The position numbers and the translations under genes are program-made. Shown in pieces: positions 41,301 through 50,241 of a DNA stretch of 64,000 nucleotides; position 1 is the first letter of the stretch; each line of letters starts with the position of its first letter. The notes under the pieces were generated by a model that worked only from the letters and a program-made list of their open reading frames with translations, made no database searches and had not been told where the DNA came from. This stretch comes from Clostridium brassicae (GTDB lineage: Bacteria > Bacillota > Clostridia > Clostridiales > Clostridiaceae). Location: assembly GCF_026738875.1 (NCBI RefSeq), contig NZ_JAPQFJ010000003.1, positions 186,001-250,000 of the forward strand. The letters are read 5' to 3'.

Positions 41301-42673
41301 GAATACGTTCTTTAAAAGCAGCTATAGAAGAGAGATACAAAAAAGGCATTAAATCTGAATATAAACCAAAGATAAGTGAGAAGATTATATTTACTGAGGA
41401 AATGAGGAAGAAACATACTATTTTATCTCCTCAAATGTCACCTATACATTTTCAGTTTGTAGAGGAGGCCATGTCTTCTTCAGGGTATAATATTAAAATA
41501 TTGCCATCAGTGGATAAAGATGCAATTGAAGAAGGATTAAAGTATGTAAATAATGATGCTTGCTATCCATCTATTATAGTGGTGGGACAGATGATAGAAG
41601 CGTTAAAGTCAGGAAAATATGATATAAATAATACTTCTCTTATTATAAGTCAGACAGGTGGAGGATGCAGAGCTAGTAATTACATTGGATTTATAAGAAA
41701 AGCATTAAAGGAAGCAGGATTTCCAAGAGTTCCTGTAATATCTCTAAATTATGTAGGGCTTGAAAGCAATCCAGGGTTTACTATCTCTTATTCTATGGCA
41801 AAGAAGTCTTTAATAGCTCTTCTTTTTGGAGATTTAATGATGAGGGTATTATATAGAGTAAGACCTTATGAAAAGATAAGAGGATCTGCCAATCTTTTAT
41901 ATGATAAATGGGTGGAAAAATGTAAAAAAGTAATAAGAGGGGGAAACTTTAAATTAGCTAAAAAGTATATATACCAAATGGTAGAAGATTTTGATAATCT
42001 AGAAGTTATAGATGTTAAAAAACCAAGAGTGGGAGTTGTAGGAGAAATACTTGTAAAATATCATCCCACAGCTAACAATGATATTGTTGGTATTTTAGAA
42101 AAAGAAGGAGCAGAAGCTGTTGTACCTGACCTTACAGATTTCTTTTTATATTGTGCTTATGATGAAACTTTTAAATATAAATATTTATCAGGAAATCTAA
42201 AGTCTAAGTTTTTAAGTGACGCAGCAATATTATATATAGAACATTTTAGAAAAGATATGAAAAAAGCATTAAGTAGCAGTAAGAGATTTTCACCACCAGC
42301 TACTATTAAGGAATTGGCGGAAGGAGCAGAACCTATTCTATCTCTAGGAAATCAAACAGGAGAGGGGTGGTTTTTAACTGCGGAAATGGTTGAACTAATC
42401 AAAAGTGGAGTTAAAAATATAGTATGTCTCCAGCCTTTTGCATGTCTTCCTAACCATGTAACAGGTAAAGGAGTTATAAAAGAGTTAAGAAGAAGATATA
42501 ATGATGTTAACATTGTTCCTATTGATTATGATCCAGGAGCAAGTGAAGTAAATCAATTAAATAGAATAAAATTAATGCTTTCCGTAGCAAGTAGAAATCT
42601 TGAAAAGGAAGAAAAATATAATGAGGATCAATCAGAAGTTTTTGATGAGATAGCTAGTAGTAATCAAAAATAA
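38384..42673 (+). CDS. Large acyl-CoA dehydratase activase (2-hydroxyacyl-CoA dehydratase activator-type)
   Basis: A 1,429-residue protein. Two BcrAD/BadFG/HgdC ATPase domains occupy residues 1-270 ([39 protein letters not shown]) and about 320-580 ([35 protein letters not shown]). A Cys motif RCGGCGNNC (about 605) and a DUF2229 region follow, and the C-terminal half is HgdB-like. HgdC-type activators use ATP and a [4Fe-4S] cluster to send a low-potential electron to 2-hydroxyacyl-CoA dehydratases. The long fused form is common in clostridia; its exact substrate is unknown. Confidence 0.88.
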   Translation: MKKVFNLGLDVGSTTVKLVMIDKDNNMVYGTYKRHFSNIRETIAKLIEEAYLKFNEDSITINITGSGGLSISKWLEIPFVQEVIASSKTVEYVIPNTDVAIELGGEDAKITYFDKSIEQRMNGTCAGGTGAFIDQMAVLLQTDAYGLNELAKKYKVIYPIASRCGVFAKTDIQPLLNEGASKEDLSASIFQAVVNQTISGLACGRPIRGKVAFLGGPLHFLSELRTRFIETLNLSKDQIIFPENSQLFVAIGAALYSRKENPMPFKTLYESLPKLKQVSDYEVKRLYPLFKNENELEKFKLKHEDCKVKRCDIRSYEGKCFLGIDAGSTTTKAVLISEDGALLYSHYGSNRGKPLERTIEILREIYSILPKKASIVNSTVTGYGEGLIKAALKVDIGEIETIAHYKAAEFFVPGVEFILDIGGQDMKCMKIKDGVIESIMLNEACSSGCGSFIETFAKSLGMEVEDFAREAALAKEPVDLGSRCTVFMNSRVKQAQKEGATVGDISAGLSYSVIKNALYKVIKLRNPNDIGGKVIVQGGTFYNESVLRSFEKIIGKTVVRPDIAGLMGAFGAALISKERYTEGYKTELLSLDDIDSFKAYTSMKRCGGCGNNCLLTMNKFSNKEIFISGNRCERGLGKGKIKNTIPNLYEYRYKRIFNYVPLKRDEAVRGVVGIPRVLNMYENYPYWFTFFNELGFRVELSGRSSKKIYEMGMETIPSESVCYPGKLVHGHIMDLLSKKIDFIFYPCIPIDKKEQKEADNNYSCPIVTSYPEVIKNNIDILREKNIKFLNPFLPMDDINRLSKRLYEEFKNFGIGKKEIVEAANKAWHERENARNDIRVKGEEVIKYLKKTGKKGIVLAGRPYHVDPEINHGIASLITEYDMAVLTEDSIDHLGKVKRPLRVVDQWVYHSRLYAAAEFVACQDNLELIQLNSFGCGLDAVTSDQVEEILSEHNKIYTLIKIDEVSNLGAARIRIRSLKAAIEERYKKGIKSEYKPKISEKIIFTEEMRKKHTILSPQMSPIHFQFVEEAMSSSGYNIKILPSVDKDAIEEGLKYVNNDACYPSIIVVGQMIEALKSGKYDINNTSLIISQTGGGCRASNYIGFIRKALKEAGFPRVPVISLNYVGLESNPGFTISYSMAKKSLIALLFGDLMMRVLYRVRPYEKIRGSANLLYDKWVEKCKKVIRGGNFKLAKKYIYQMVEDFDNLEVIDVKKPRVGVVGEILVKYHPTANNDIVGILEKEGAEAVVPDLTDFFLYCAYDETFKYKYLSGNLKSKFLSDAAILYIEHFRKDMKKALSSSKRFSPPATIKELAEGAEPILSLGNQTGEGWFLTAEMVELIKSGVKNIVCLQPFACLPNHVTGKGVIKELRRRYNDVNIVPIDYDPGASEVNQLNRIKLMLSVASRNLEKEEKYNEDQSEVFDEIASSNQK

Positions 42674-42709
42674 TTAACTAAAGGTATTTGATTAAGAGTT
42701 ATATTTAAT

Positions 42710-42756
42710 AAATTGTTGAATTCATATAATTTTTATTATAATGAATTCAACAATTT
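42710..42756. terminator. 16-bp inverted repeat between convergent genes
   Basis: AAATTGTTGAATTCAT (42710-42725) and ATGAATTCAACAATTT (42741-42756) are perfect complements around a 15-nt loop. It lies between the activase and the opposing substrate-binding gene and is likely a bidirectional terminator, although T-runs are weak. Confidence 0.7.
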
Positions 42757-42858
42757 AACTTAAAACGAAGAATTATGGTTATTATTAAATATATTTTGCT
42801 AAATGATTATATATTTGTTAGAAGTATTTAGAATTATATTTATTAGAGGAATTTAAAA

Positions 42859-43680
42859 TTATTTTTGTGTAGAAGTAACTTTTGTTGCATATTCATTTGT
42901 CACTATGGTATTAAATGGAGGCCTTTCTTTGATTAAATCAGGTTTATAAGATTGTATTATATCCATAAGTCTATTTAATTCCTCTTCCTTTATCATAGGA
43001 TCAGGTGCAAATGCATTGACATTTCTGTAGTTTTTTATAACATTCTTTAATACATCTATATCACTACCAGGGAAGAAAGATTGAATAGATTCTGCAACTG
43101 TATTATCTCCATTGTGTGTTATCCAAACTTGTCCTCTATAAATAGCTTTTGTGAATTTTTCTATTATCTCAGGATTTTTTTCTATATAAGATCTAGTTGC
43201 AAAATAACATGTGTAAGGAATAGTACCTGCTTCCTTACCTATAGAATCTACTATATATCCAGAACCATCTTTTTCAAGCATACTTCCAGTAGGTTCAAAC
43301 AAAGCAACATAATCACCAGTTCCAGTTTTAAATGCACCAGCAGTGGCTGTAAAAGCTAAGTTAGTTATAAGGTTTACATCCTTGCCAGGTGTCAAACCAT
43401 GTTTTCTTAATACAAATTCGAGACTCATTTCAGGCATTCCACCAGGTCTTCCACCTATTAATGTTTTGCCCTTTAAAGATTCCCATTTAAAGTTATCTTC
43501 TTTAGTTCTTCCAACTAAGAAAGAACCGTCAGTTTGAGTAAGTTGTGCAAAAATTACTGGGAGGTCTTCACGTTTTTGATTATAGATATAAATAATCTGC
43601 TCAGGACCACAGAAACCAATATCACAGCTTCCACTTAAAACTTGTTGCATGGTTTTATCTGCGCCTTTGTATAAAACACA
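42859..43680 (-). pseudogene. ABC transporter substrate-binding protein (NMT1/SsuA-like), N-terminus cut off by prophage 2
   Basis: The minus-strand frame reads LYKGADKTMQQVLSGSCDIG into CGPEQIIYIYNQKREDLPVI and FKWESLKGKTLIGGRPGGMP, followed by the GKDVNLITNLAFTATAGAF lobe, a typical NMT1-type periplasmic-binding-protein core. About 60-70 N-terminal residues including the lipoprotein signal are missing, and phage sequence begins near 43680. The ATG at 43650 is internal. The protein would deliver the solute to an ABC permease; with the fragment alone no export is possible. Confidence 0.87.
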
Positions 43681-43700
43681 AGAACAGACTAAAATTAAAT
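43660..43700. other. Left attachment junction of prophage 2
   Basis: Host similarity (YKGADKTM) can be followed upstream to about 43675. The integrase stop codon is at 43695. The att core must lie in this short overlap; its exact bases need the right end of the prophage. Confidence 0.7.
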
Positions 43701-45323
43701 TCTTCTTTTTACTTTCCCATGAGATATTTTTTTATTACTACCAACAAGGTTTATCTCGAACGTCTTGTCATTACTGTACCAAACAATATTATCTACTAGC
43801 CCTTTTATTAAAATTCTTTTTTGTTCAATGTTTACAAAGTCGTAAAATTTTTTGAAGTTTAATAACTTTTCTTTAATATCATTAATAAATGCATCTTCTT
43901 CATCTTTTAACATTTCAAGAGAGTTAAGTTCTTTTAATCTTAATTCAAATTCATCTATTTCTTTTTTTAATCTATCTAATTCATCTTTAAGCAAGTTTAA
44001 AATGCTCATATCATCAATTAATGCAAATTTTTTTATTATTCCTTGGATTATTTTTTTGTTTTCTTTAATTTTCTTTTTTAAATTCATTGCTTCATCTTTG
44101 TCATATTTCAGTGTGTCTTTTTTATTTTGATAATAAATTGTTTTAAATTTTTCTATATCTAATTGTTTTAAATACTTAGGAATATGTTCTTCTGCTTTGT
44201 AAGCATTTAACATTTTATTAGAACACCTATTACTTGCTCTGTTTTTTAAATTACATCTATAATATCTTTCCATGAAATTAATTTTCTTGTTGAAATGACT
44301 CCAAGAACTCATACCTGATTTACATTCTCCGCATATTAACATGCCAGATAATAAAAACTTTTCACCAGTACCTGAACGGGGAGATATTTTACTTTTATTT
44401 TCTTGTATTATGCTTTGACATTTTAACCATATGTTAGAAGGAATGATTCCATTATGTTTTCCTATGGCTATTATCCATTCACTAATAGCTTTTTCTTTTT
44501 TTCCACCTTCTCTTTTATTATAAACCATTAATCCATGTGTACCATCGGGAGTACCATGTAAAGTTGCACCTTGATTCCTAAACCATTTAAAGATTTTATC
44601 ATCAGATATACAATATACAGGGTTTATAATTATTTGCCTAACAGTTTCTCTGGAAAATTCACCACCATTTTTACCTTTGTAGTTATTTTTACATAGATAT
44701 GTTGCAACAGAAGAAAAGCCTCTTTTTTCTAGGTATAGTTTATAGATTAATTTTACTACATTAACTTCGTCTTCAACTTCAGCTAATTTATGCATTTTTT
44801 TACTCTTACCATCTTCATTAGAATATTTTATAGGTTCAGATTTGTAACCTAATGGAGAAGTACCACCTAACCAACGACCTGTTTTAGCTAACTCCACCAT
44901 ATTATCTTTAATTCTTTCTGCAATAGTCTCACGCTCTAATTGTGCAAAAACTGCAGCAATATTCATCATTGCACGACCCATAGGTGTGCTAGTATCGAAT
45001 TGCTCTTTTATACTTATAAAGTCTATATTATATTTTTGTAATTCCTCTATTGTATTGGAGAAATCAGCTACATTTCTACTTATACGATCTAGTCTATAGC
45101 AAATAAGTATGCTAAATTTTTTGTTTTTAGCAGCTTTCATCATTTTTTTAAATTTTGGTCTGTTTGTATCTTTTCCGCTAAATCCTTCATCTTCATATAT
45201 TTTTATATCTTCTATATTATTAAAATTTCTTTTTAAATAGTCTTTACACATTTCTACTTGGTTTTCTACAGATTCACCTTTTCCTGTGAATTTTGATTTT
45301 CTTGAGTATATTGCTGCAATCAT
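43695..45323 (-). CDS. int: Large serine recombinase (phage integrase)
   Basis: A 542-residue protein. Resolvase catalytic domain: AAIYSRKSKFTG with Ser7, CYRLDRISRNVADF and MNIAAVFAQLERETIAERIK. A recombinase domain follows, then a zinc ribbon (CGECKSG, CNLKNRASNRC) and a long coiled coil (about 400-500), as in phiC31/A118-type integrases. It lies at the phage end against the interrupted host gene, so it is the integrase of this prophage. Confidence 0.95.
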   Translation of the reverse strand: MIAAIYSRKSKFTGKGESVENQVEMCKDYLKRNFNNIEDIKIYEDEGFSGKDTNRPKFKKMMKAAKNKKFSILICYRLDRISRNVADFSNTIEELQKYNIDFISIKEQFDTSTPMGRAMMNIAAVFAQLERETIAERIKDNMVELAKTGRWLGGTSPLGYKSEPIKYSNEDGKSKKMHKLAEVEDEVNVVKLIYKLYLEKRGFSSVATYLCKNNYKGKNGGEFSRETVRQIIINPVYCISDDKIFKWFRNQGATLHGTPDGTHGLMVYNKREGGKKEKAISEWIIAIGKHNGIIPSNIWLKCQSIIQENKSKISPRSGTGEKFLLSGMLICGECKSGMSSWSHFNKKINFMERYYRCNLKNRASNRCSNKMLNAYKAEEHIPKYLKQLDIEKFKTIYYQNKKDTLKYDKDEAMNLKKKIKENKKIIQGIIKKFALIDDMSILNLLKDELDRLKKEIDEFELRLKELNSLEMLKDEEDAFINDIKEKLLNFKKFYDFVNIEQKRILIKGLVDNIVWYSNDKTFEINLVGSNKKISHGKVKRRI

Positions 45324-45352
45324 AAGATTTCTCCTTTCTTATGTTTATAGTA

Positions 45353-45718
45353 TTAATTATTTTTCTTTTTTAATTTTAAAGCTATTTCTGCCTTTATAGC
45401 ATTTAAAATCATATTTTCTGTTGCACTATCTATATTATTAACATCCTGTATTATGCCTTCTTGAATTAACCTATCTAAAAAATCATTAATTAAACTTTCT
45501 GTCTTAGCAGTTTCTTTAATATCATTTCCATATAAATAATCTATACTAACTCCAAAAAAATTTGCAATCTTTTGTATGGTTTCTTTATTACCTTCACGTT
45601 TTCCACTTTCAATCATCCCTATTGTTGAAGATGATAATTTTAATTTTTTAGCTAAATCTTTTTGAGAGAGCTTAGCTTCATTTCTTAATTCTTTTAATCT
45701 TTCACTTAAAGTACTCAT
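45353..45718 (-). CDS. XRE-family phage repressor
   Basis: A 121-residue protein. HTH: LSERLKELRNEAKLSQKDLA, KKLKLSSSTIGMIESGKREG, FFGVSIDYLYG. The C-terminal 50 residues are helical, without a peptidase domain, so induction is not through CI-type self-cleavage. It is divergent from the Cro-like gene at 45928 with shared operators. Confidence 0.9.
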   Translation of the reverse strand: MSTLSERLKELRNEAKLSQKDLAKKLKLSSSTIGMIESGKREGNKETIQKIANFFGVSIDYLYGNDIKETAKTESLINDFLDRLIQEGIIQDVNNIDSATENMILNAIKAEIALKLKKKNN

Positions 45719-45739
45719 TTTAACGCTCCTTTCTTGATT

Positions 45740-45923
45740 ATTATATCACATTATGTGAGTAAATCAATAGAAATGTGAGAAAATAAAAGAAAATAATAGT
45801 AATATTGTGAATTCAGAACATATTTTCGACAAATTACTATAAATTAACAATACAATAAAAATATAAGTAAATTTTGAATTTTAACTTACTCACGATACGT
45901 GATATTATAATCACAGGAGGTGA
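45740..45923. promoter_or_regulatory. Divergent promoters with three TCAC-N5-GTGA operators
   Basis: Sites: TCACATTATGTGA (45746-45758), TCACGATACGTGA (45890-45902) and TCACAGGAGGTGA (45911-45923). The first exactly fills most of the 16-bp spacer of the repressor promoter (TTGATT at 45767-45762, TATAAT at 45745-45740, minus strand). The second lies before TATAAT (45906-45911) of the Cro promoter. The third overlaps the Cro ribosome binding site. Sites two and three are 21 bp, two helical turns, apart. Confidence 0.8.
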
Positions 45924-45927
45924 GGAA

Positions 45928-46161
45928 ATGACATTTAGACAACTAAGAGAAAAAGCAGGCTTAACAGTTAAAGAAAGTGCTAAAAGGTTGGGAATTAAGC
46001 CTAGTACATTGAATAAGTATGAAGTATCGATAAGACATCCAAGTCAACTTGTAATGATACAAATGGTACAAGTTTATAAATGTACTCACGAAGATGTGAT
46101 GATTGCCTATAAGGGAAATTTAGAAAGGGCGGTGCAAAAATTTGGAAAAACAAATCCATAA
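45928..46161 (+). CDS. Cro-like helix-turn-helix regulator
   Basis: A 77-residue protein; ATG at 45928 after CAGGAGGTGAGG. FRQLREKAGLTVKESAKRLG and IKPSTLNKYEVSIRHPS are an XRE HTH. As the first gene opposite the repressor it fills the Cro position of the lysis-lysogeny switch. Confidence 0.85.
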   Translation: MTFRQLREKAGLTVKESAKRLGIKPSTLNKYEVSIRHPSQLVMIQMVQVYKCTHEDVMIAYKGNLERAVQKFGKTNP

Positions 46162-46306
46162 CCTTTTAAAACAATTCAAACACGAAGAAAAAGCAGATGT
46201 TTTAAATTGTGTTGTTAGTAAACTTCATAATTTAAAAACTAGTACAAGCATTAATTCATATAATATAACAAGTGCTAAAAAAGAAGTGAATATAAATGGA
46301 GTTTAA
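46142..46306 (+). CDS. Hypothetical small early protein
   Basis: A 54-residue protein from a TTG behind GGGCGGTG, overlapping the Cro-like gene by 20 bp. Helical N-terminus (EKQIHNLLKQFKHEEKADVL). It is not recognised. Confidence 0.5.
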   Translation: MEKQIHNLLKQFKHEEKADVLNCVVSKLHNLKTSTSINSYNITSAKKEVNINGV

Positions 46307-46439
46307 GGTTATTGTAAACTACCCTACAACAGAAGAAGGAAAAAGGGAACTGGAAAAAAGCCAAGCGGAATCAGTATTGAATGTTTTAAATCAAATTTTA
46401 ACACCAGAACAATTAGAAAAACTAATCAGTAGGTTATAG
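46296..46439 (+). CDS. Hypothetical small early protein
   Basis: A 47-residue protein overlapping the previous gene. VIVNYPTTEEGKRELEKSQA and LNQILTPEQLEKLISRL resemble short early phage proteins; the function is unknown. Confidence 0.5.
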   Translation: MEFKVIVNYPTTEEGKRELEKSQAESVLNVLNQILTPEQLEKLISRL

Positions 46440-46603
46440 GAGTATTTAACCATTACAAAAGATTAAAAAATGAGCAGCTCTAGTTTTTTAAAAGTATAGT
46501 ACAAAAATTTCTACTTAAAAAACAAAAATACTTCTCAATATATCAATACTCATATCTAAATTAGAATAGTACACTTCATGTCAAACTAGTTTTTAGAAAA
46601 AGA

Positions 46604-46962
46604 GTGTACAAGCTTCTAAAACGTCAATCCTAGTTGGGGACTTAGCAAAGCTAATTAAGCAAAATGGACATGATATAGGTGCTAAAAGGTTGTTTAACTG
46701 GTTAAGAGTTAAAGGCTACTTAATAAAGAGAAAAGGCACAGATTACAATATGCCAACTCAATATAGCATGGACTTGGGACTATTTGAAGTTAAAGAAACT
46801 TCAATAACTCATTCAGATGGACATATAAGCGTAAGTAAAACACCTAAGGTTACAGGCAAAGGGCAGATATACTTTATAAATAAATTTAAGGGGGTGCAAG
46901 ATGAAGCATTTAAGAAAGTTAACAAGGACAGAGAAAGTATTTTTAAAAGAGCAAGGGCTTAA
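46604..46962 (+). pseudogene. Orphan KilAC domain, remnant of an antirepressor
   Basis: From about 46604 the frame reads SKTSILVGDLAKLIKQNGHD, IGAKRLFNWLRVKGYLIKRK and DYNMPTQYSMDLGLFEVKET through ITHSDGHISVSKTPKVTGKG, a complete KilAC domain. No N-terminal BRO-N or AntA domain precedes it. A stop TAG lies just upstream at about 46601, and no ATG/RBS exists before the domain. The gene seems to have lost its 5' half in a deletion covering the non-coding stretch 46440-46603. Confidence 0.8.
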
Positions 46963-47053
46963 TCCAAAAGAGTTCTTGTGTGAGAGAAAAGATTTTGAAA
47001 GCTACACGTTTTACTATATATCCACTGGGAAATTAGTAACTATGAGGAGGTAA
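46901..47053 (+). CDS. Small conserved phage protein (DUF6906-like)
   Basis: A 50-residue protein behind AAGGGGGTG: LRKLTRTEKVFLKEQGLNPK, FLCERKDFESYTFYYISTGK. This short protein with a YTFYYISTGKLV ending is common in clostridial phages. The role is unknown. It overlaps the KilAC remnant. Confidence 0.65.
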   Translation: MKHLRKLTRTEKVFLKEQGLNPKEFLCERKDFESYTFYYISTGKLVTMRR

Positions 47054-47058
47054 GAACT

Positions 47059-47241
47059 ATGCTAAGAGCAATGCTAGAAAGGAGAGTAGGACATTTAAGT
47101 AATGACGAATTTGAAATAATATGTGAAATGACAACAGAAGATATTAAGTTCAATAGAATTAGATTTAAAAAATGTACAAGCCTAGCTTACATTTTGGATA
47201 TTGCAGAAAGAAGTGCATATGTTTTAAAAAGGTGTGCATGA
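47059..47241 (+). CDS. Hypothetical small protein
   Basis: A 60-residue helical protein behind GAGGAGGTAAG. It is not recognised. It lies in the early operon of prophage 2. Confidence 0.5.
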   Translation: MLRAMLERRVGHLSNDEFEIICEMTTEDIKFNRIRFKKCTSLAYILDIAERSAYVLKRCA

Positions 47242-47255
47242 AGGGAGGAAAGATA

Positions 47256-47438
47256 GTGATAATTTGCAGTGTTGGGAAATGCCCCATGGATTTAAAAACA
47301 CCCATCTGTTGTTTATATTGTAAGAAAAGAAAAAGATGCCCAAATGCATGTAAAAGCCAGAACATGTCTTGCAATTTAAGCAGACAAACAGTAGAAAAAA
47401 AGAGCTGCGCCAACAGCTCAAATAAAAAGATTAAATAA
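47256..47438 (+). CDS. Cys-rich zinc-binding small protein
   Basis: A 60-residue protein; GTG at 47256 is chosen for AAGGGAGGAAA upstream. CSVGKCPMDLKTPICCLYCK and CPNACKSQNMSCN give nine closely spaced Cys, likely a zinc knuckle. Known only as a small phage protein type. Confidence 0.6.
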   Translation: MIICSVGKCPMDLKTPICCLYCKKRKRCPNACKSQNMSCNLSRQTVEKKSCANSSNKKIK

Positions 47439-47483
47439 ATTTTCAATTAAGTAGATTTTATAAGAGATTGGAGGTTTTGTAAA

Positions 47484-47708
47484 GTGAAAAAAATAATTAT
47501 AGCGTACATTACAGGAGTTATTAATTCTTACACAAAAGAACTTTCAAGATTACAGAAGAACGGAATTGCTTATGAAACAAGTATGAGATATAAAGCAATC
47601 ATAAGTGGATTTAATGATCTGCTAGATTTCGTAGAGGATTTACAAGAGGAAAGTGACGAGCCTATCACAGTAGTTTTAAATAGTAAAGTAAAGCAGAGGG
47701 AAATATAA
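47484..47708 (+). CDS. Hypothetical protein before exonuclease
   Basis: A 74-residue mainly helical protein (GTG start behind TTGGAGG) coupled to the YqaJ gene at TAATG. It is not recognised. Confidence 0.55.
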   Translation: MKKIIIAYITGVINSYTKELSRLQKNGIAYETSMRYKAIISGFNDLLDFVEDLQEESDEPITVVLNSKVKQREI

Positions 47709-48757
47709 TGGTTGAATTTATAGAAGATAAGAACCTATTCCCTAATGTGAAAGTAATATTTGATACTAGAACAGATGATGAAGCTAGAACACAATGGTTA
47801 AGTCAAAGATGTAATAGTATAGGCGGTTCAGAAATAGCAAAAGTAGCAGGCTTTTCAAAGTATGGAAGTGCATTAACAGTATTTAATGAAAAGCTTGGAC
47901 TAAGTGAAAAGTTTGAAGGCAACATACACACTAAGTTTGGTAATAGAATGGAACCTCTAATAAGAGAGTGGGTACAGCAAGATTTTAAAGAATCTACAGG
48001 AATTACATTAAAGACATATGAGTATCCATATATGATGATCCATAAAGATTATGAGTATTTTAGTGCTAACATAGATGGTTTAGCTAAATTAGGAAGTAAC
48101 TATAGATTCTATGAAAATTTAGATACTGGAGAAATAAAAGAAATACCTGAAGGAGAATTAATAGGAATTGAAATTAAAACAGCTAGTGAGTTTTTAAAAA
48201 AGATGTGGCAAGGTGAAGAAATTCCAGACGAGTATTATTGTCAGTGTCAATGGTACATGGGAATTACAGGGTTGAATTATTTCTTAATAATCTATTTATT
48301 AGGTAAGGAAGTCAAGTGGAAGGTAATTCCTAGATGTGGAGCAGATATAGAAGCATTGTTTAAAATAGGTAAAGAATTTTGGAACAACAACATCCTAACT
48401 AAAACGCCACCAGTTCCATTAGGACTTGAATGTGAAACAAAGGACATATTATATCAACAGGCCTTAGATAATGATTTAGAAGTCACTGTGGGTGAGAATA
48501 AGTTAGTAAGGTATAAAGACATTACTGAACAAATAAAGGCTCTAGAGAGAGAAAAAGAACAGTTAAAACAATTAATTTTCTTAGATATGGTAGATAGTAA
48601 GAAAGGCTCTGATGGAGTTTACAAGATAAGCAGATTTGAAATTAAAAAAGACAAATTAGATTTGAAAGCTCTTAAAGAGAAATATCCAGAAACATATAAA
48701 AATATACTCCAAGGGCAAACAGAGTATGTGAATATGAGAATTACTAAATGTAAATAA
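47708..48757 (+). CDS. YqaJ-like exonuclease (lambda Exo type)
   Basis: A 349-residue protein. TQWLSQRCNSIGGSEIAKVA, KFGNRMEPLIREWV and IGIEIKTASEF (the ExK pair), then PDEYYCQCQWYMGITG, are hallmarks of the YqaJ/lambda exonuclease fold. It degrades one DNA strand to give the single strand used by RecT, encoded 200 bp downstream. Together they form the phage recombination system. Confidence 0.92.
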   Translation: MVEFIEDKNLFPNVKVIFDTRTDDEARTQWLSQRCNSIGGSEIAKVAGFSKYGSALTVFNEKLGLSEKFEGNIHTKFGNRMEPLIREWVQQDFKESTGITLKTYEYPYMMIHKDYEYFSANIDGLAKLGSNYRFYENLDTGEIKEIPEGELIGIEIKTASEFLKKMWQGEEIPDEYYCQCQWYMGITGLNYFLIIYLLGKEVKWKVIPRCGADIEALFKIGKEFWNNNILTKTPPVPLGLECETKDILYQQALDNDLEVTVGENKLVRYKDITEQIKALEREKEQLKQLIFLDMVDSKKGSDGVYKISRFEIKKDKLDLKALKEKYPETYKNILQGQTEYVNMRITKCK

Positions 48758-48771
48758 GGAGGAAAGGGAAT

Positions 48772-48954
48772 ATGGAAAAGATTGGATGTGCATATTGTGG
48801 AAGTGAAAGACCAAAAGAAGAAATGATTAGAGGTGAAATTACATTTAGAGATAGAAATCCTATTACAGGAAAAATATTTATAAATAAAAAAACAAACTGG
48901 TATTGCAAAGATAAAGGTTGTGCTGGATATGACCAAATGGCATATGAAGGATAA
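48772..48954 (+). CDS. Small zinc-finger-like protein
   Basis: A 60-residue protein with CAYCGSERP and CKDKGCAG, between the exonuclease and RecT genes. Such inserts in the YqaJ-RecT operon are common; the function is unknown. Confidence 0.6.
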   Translation: MEKIGCAYCGSERPKEEMIRGEITFRDRNPITGKIFINKKTNWYCKDKGCAGYDQMAYEG

Positions 48955-48969
48955 AAAGGAGGAATAACA

Positions 48970-49857
48970 ATGGCTAATGTCAACGGAGGTTTAGTTGCTA
49001 ATAAGCAACATCAAAATACACAATTAACACCACAAAAGAAAATGCAGAATGTATTAACTAAAATGATGCCAGAAATTAAAAAAGCAGTTGCAAATACTAT
49101 GGCGCCAGAGAGATTTAGCAGAATAGCACTAAGTTTATATAATGGTAATCCTGCATTTTGGGAGGCTGATACAACAACATTTTTAAGTGCATTAATGCAA
49201 AGTGCTCAATGCGGACTAGAACCTAATACAGTGCTTGGAGAAGCTTATTTAATAGCTTATAAAAACAACAAGCAAGGCATTACAGAAGTTAATTTTCAAG
49301 TTGGGTACAAAGGTATCTTGAAAATGGCTTTTAATACTGGAGAATATGAAGCTATATATGCCCATGAAGTTAGAAAAGGTGATGAATTTCAATATGAATA
49401 TGGACTTCATAAGAATTTAATTCATAAGCCTGCGGATATACCCTCAGAAGAAGTTACTCACTACTATGCAGTGTATAAATTAAAAAATGGCGGCTTTGAT
49501 TTTGTAGTATGGAGTAAAGAAAGAGTAGAACATCATGCAAGAGAGTTTTCTAAAAATTATACTTACAAGGGCAGTATTAATAAAAGCTCAGTTTGGTTTA
49601 AAAATTTTGATAGCATGGCAAAGAAAACAGTTCTTCTAGATGTACTTAAATACGCACCTAAGAGTGTGGAAATGGCTAAAGCATTAGACATGGATTATAA
49701 AGCAGAAGCTAAAGAAGAGAAGGTGAGTAACTTTAATTATGTGGATGTAGATGCAGTAGATGTTGAAGAGGAGTTAGAGAACAATACAGTTGAAACCAAT
49801 ACAAAACAAGATGACTTTGCAGGCACACCATTTGAGGAGGCTGAAACTAATGATTAA
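48970..49857 (+). CDS. recT: RecT family single-strand annealing protein
   Basis: A 295-residue protein. MMPEIKKAVANTMAPERFSR, SALMQSAQCGLEPNTVLGEA, EVNFQVGYKGILKMAFNTGE and SSVWFKNFDSMAKKTVLLDV are core RecT motifs. The C-terminal 50 residues are acidic. It anneals complementary strands during phage recombination, paired with YqaJ. Confidence 0.95.
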   Translation: MANVNGGLVANKQHQNTQLTPQKKMQNVLTKMMPEIKKAVANTMAPERFSRIALSLYNGNPAFWEADTTTFLSALMQSAQCGLEPNTVLGEAYLIAYKNNKQGITEVNFQVGYKGILKMAFNTGEYEAIYAHEVRKGDEFQYEYGLHKNLIHKPADIPSEEVTHYYAVYKLKNGGFDFVVWSKERVEHHAREFSKNYTYKGSINKSSVWFKNFDSMAKKTVLLDVLKYAPKSVEMAKALDMDYKAEAKEEKVSNFNYVDVDAVDVEEELENNTVETNTKQDDFAGTPFEEAETND

Positions 49858-50215
49858 ACATAAATATGATGATGAAATAGCAGCAGATATAACTGAGATA
49901 GACAGTATAGAAGAGTTAGAAGTAAGCGGTAACTTAAGTGCTGCTACATTAGAAACAGAAGGGGGAATAAGTAGGCCAGCTAAGTTTATTCTAGTGGACC
50001 TTACAGATAGAGAAAAAGCAGAGGTACTGATACACAACTTAGATTCTATGGAGCAACAAGAAGCATGTGAGATATTAGAAAAAATGATTTTCGGAGAAAC
50101 ATACGACCACTTAGAAGAAAATTCTATAAGAGTTGAGAAAGCAGAGTATACAGATTTTGAACATGAAGAAATCAAGAAAGATCATTTAAGTCAATATGAC
50201 CATATAGAGTATTAA
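49850..50215 (+). CDS. Hypothetical acidic protein
   Basis: A 121-residue very acidic protein starting 8 bp inside recT (ATG at 49850 after GAGGAGG). DLTDREKAEVLIHNLDSMEQ is predicted helical. It is not recognised. Confidence 0.55.
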   Translation: MIKHKYDDEIAADITEIDSIEELEVSGNLSAATLETEGGISRPAKFILVDLTDREKAEVLIHNLDSMEQQEACEILEKMIFGETYDHLEENSIRVEKAEYTDFEHEEIKKDHLSQYDHIEY

Positions 50216-50241
50216 AAATAGACAAGCTTTAGGAGGCTATC

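Noticed and set aside
42859-43650. Complete substrate-binding protein starting at ATG 43650
   Set aside because: In-frame host similarity continues upstream of this ATG to the phage border, so it is an internal Met of a truncated gene without signal peptide.
47165-47446. Minus-strand ORF opposite the early genes of prophage 2
   Set aside because: It lies opposite well-supported + strand genes with RBSs, has no ribosome site, and its hydrophobic composition is the typical antisense shadow of Lys/Glu-rich genes.
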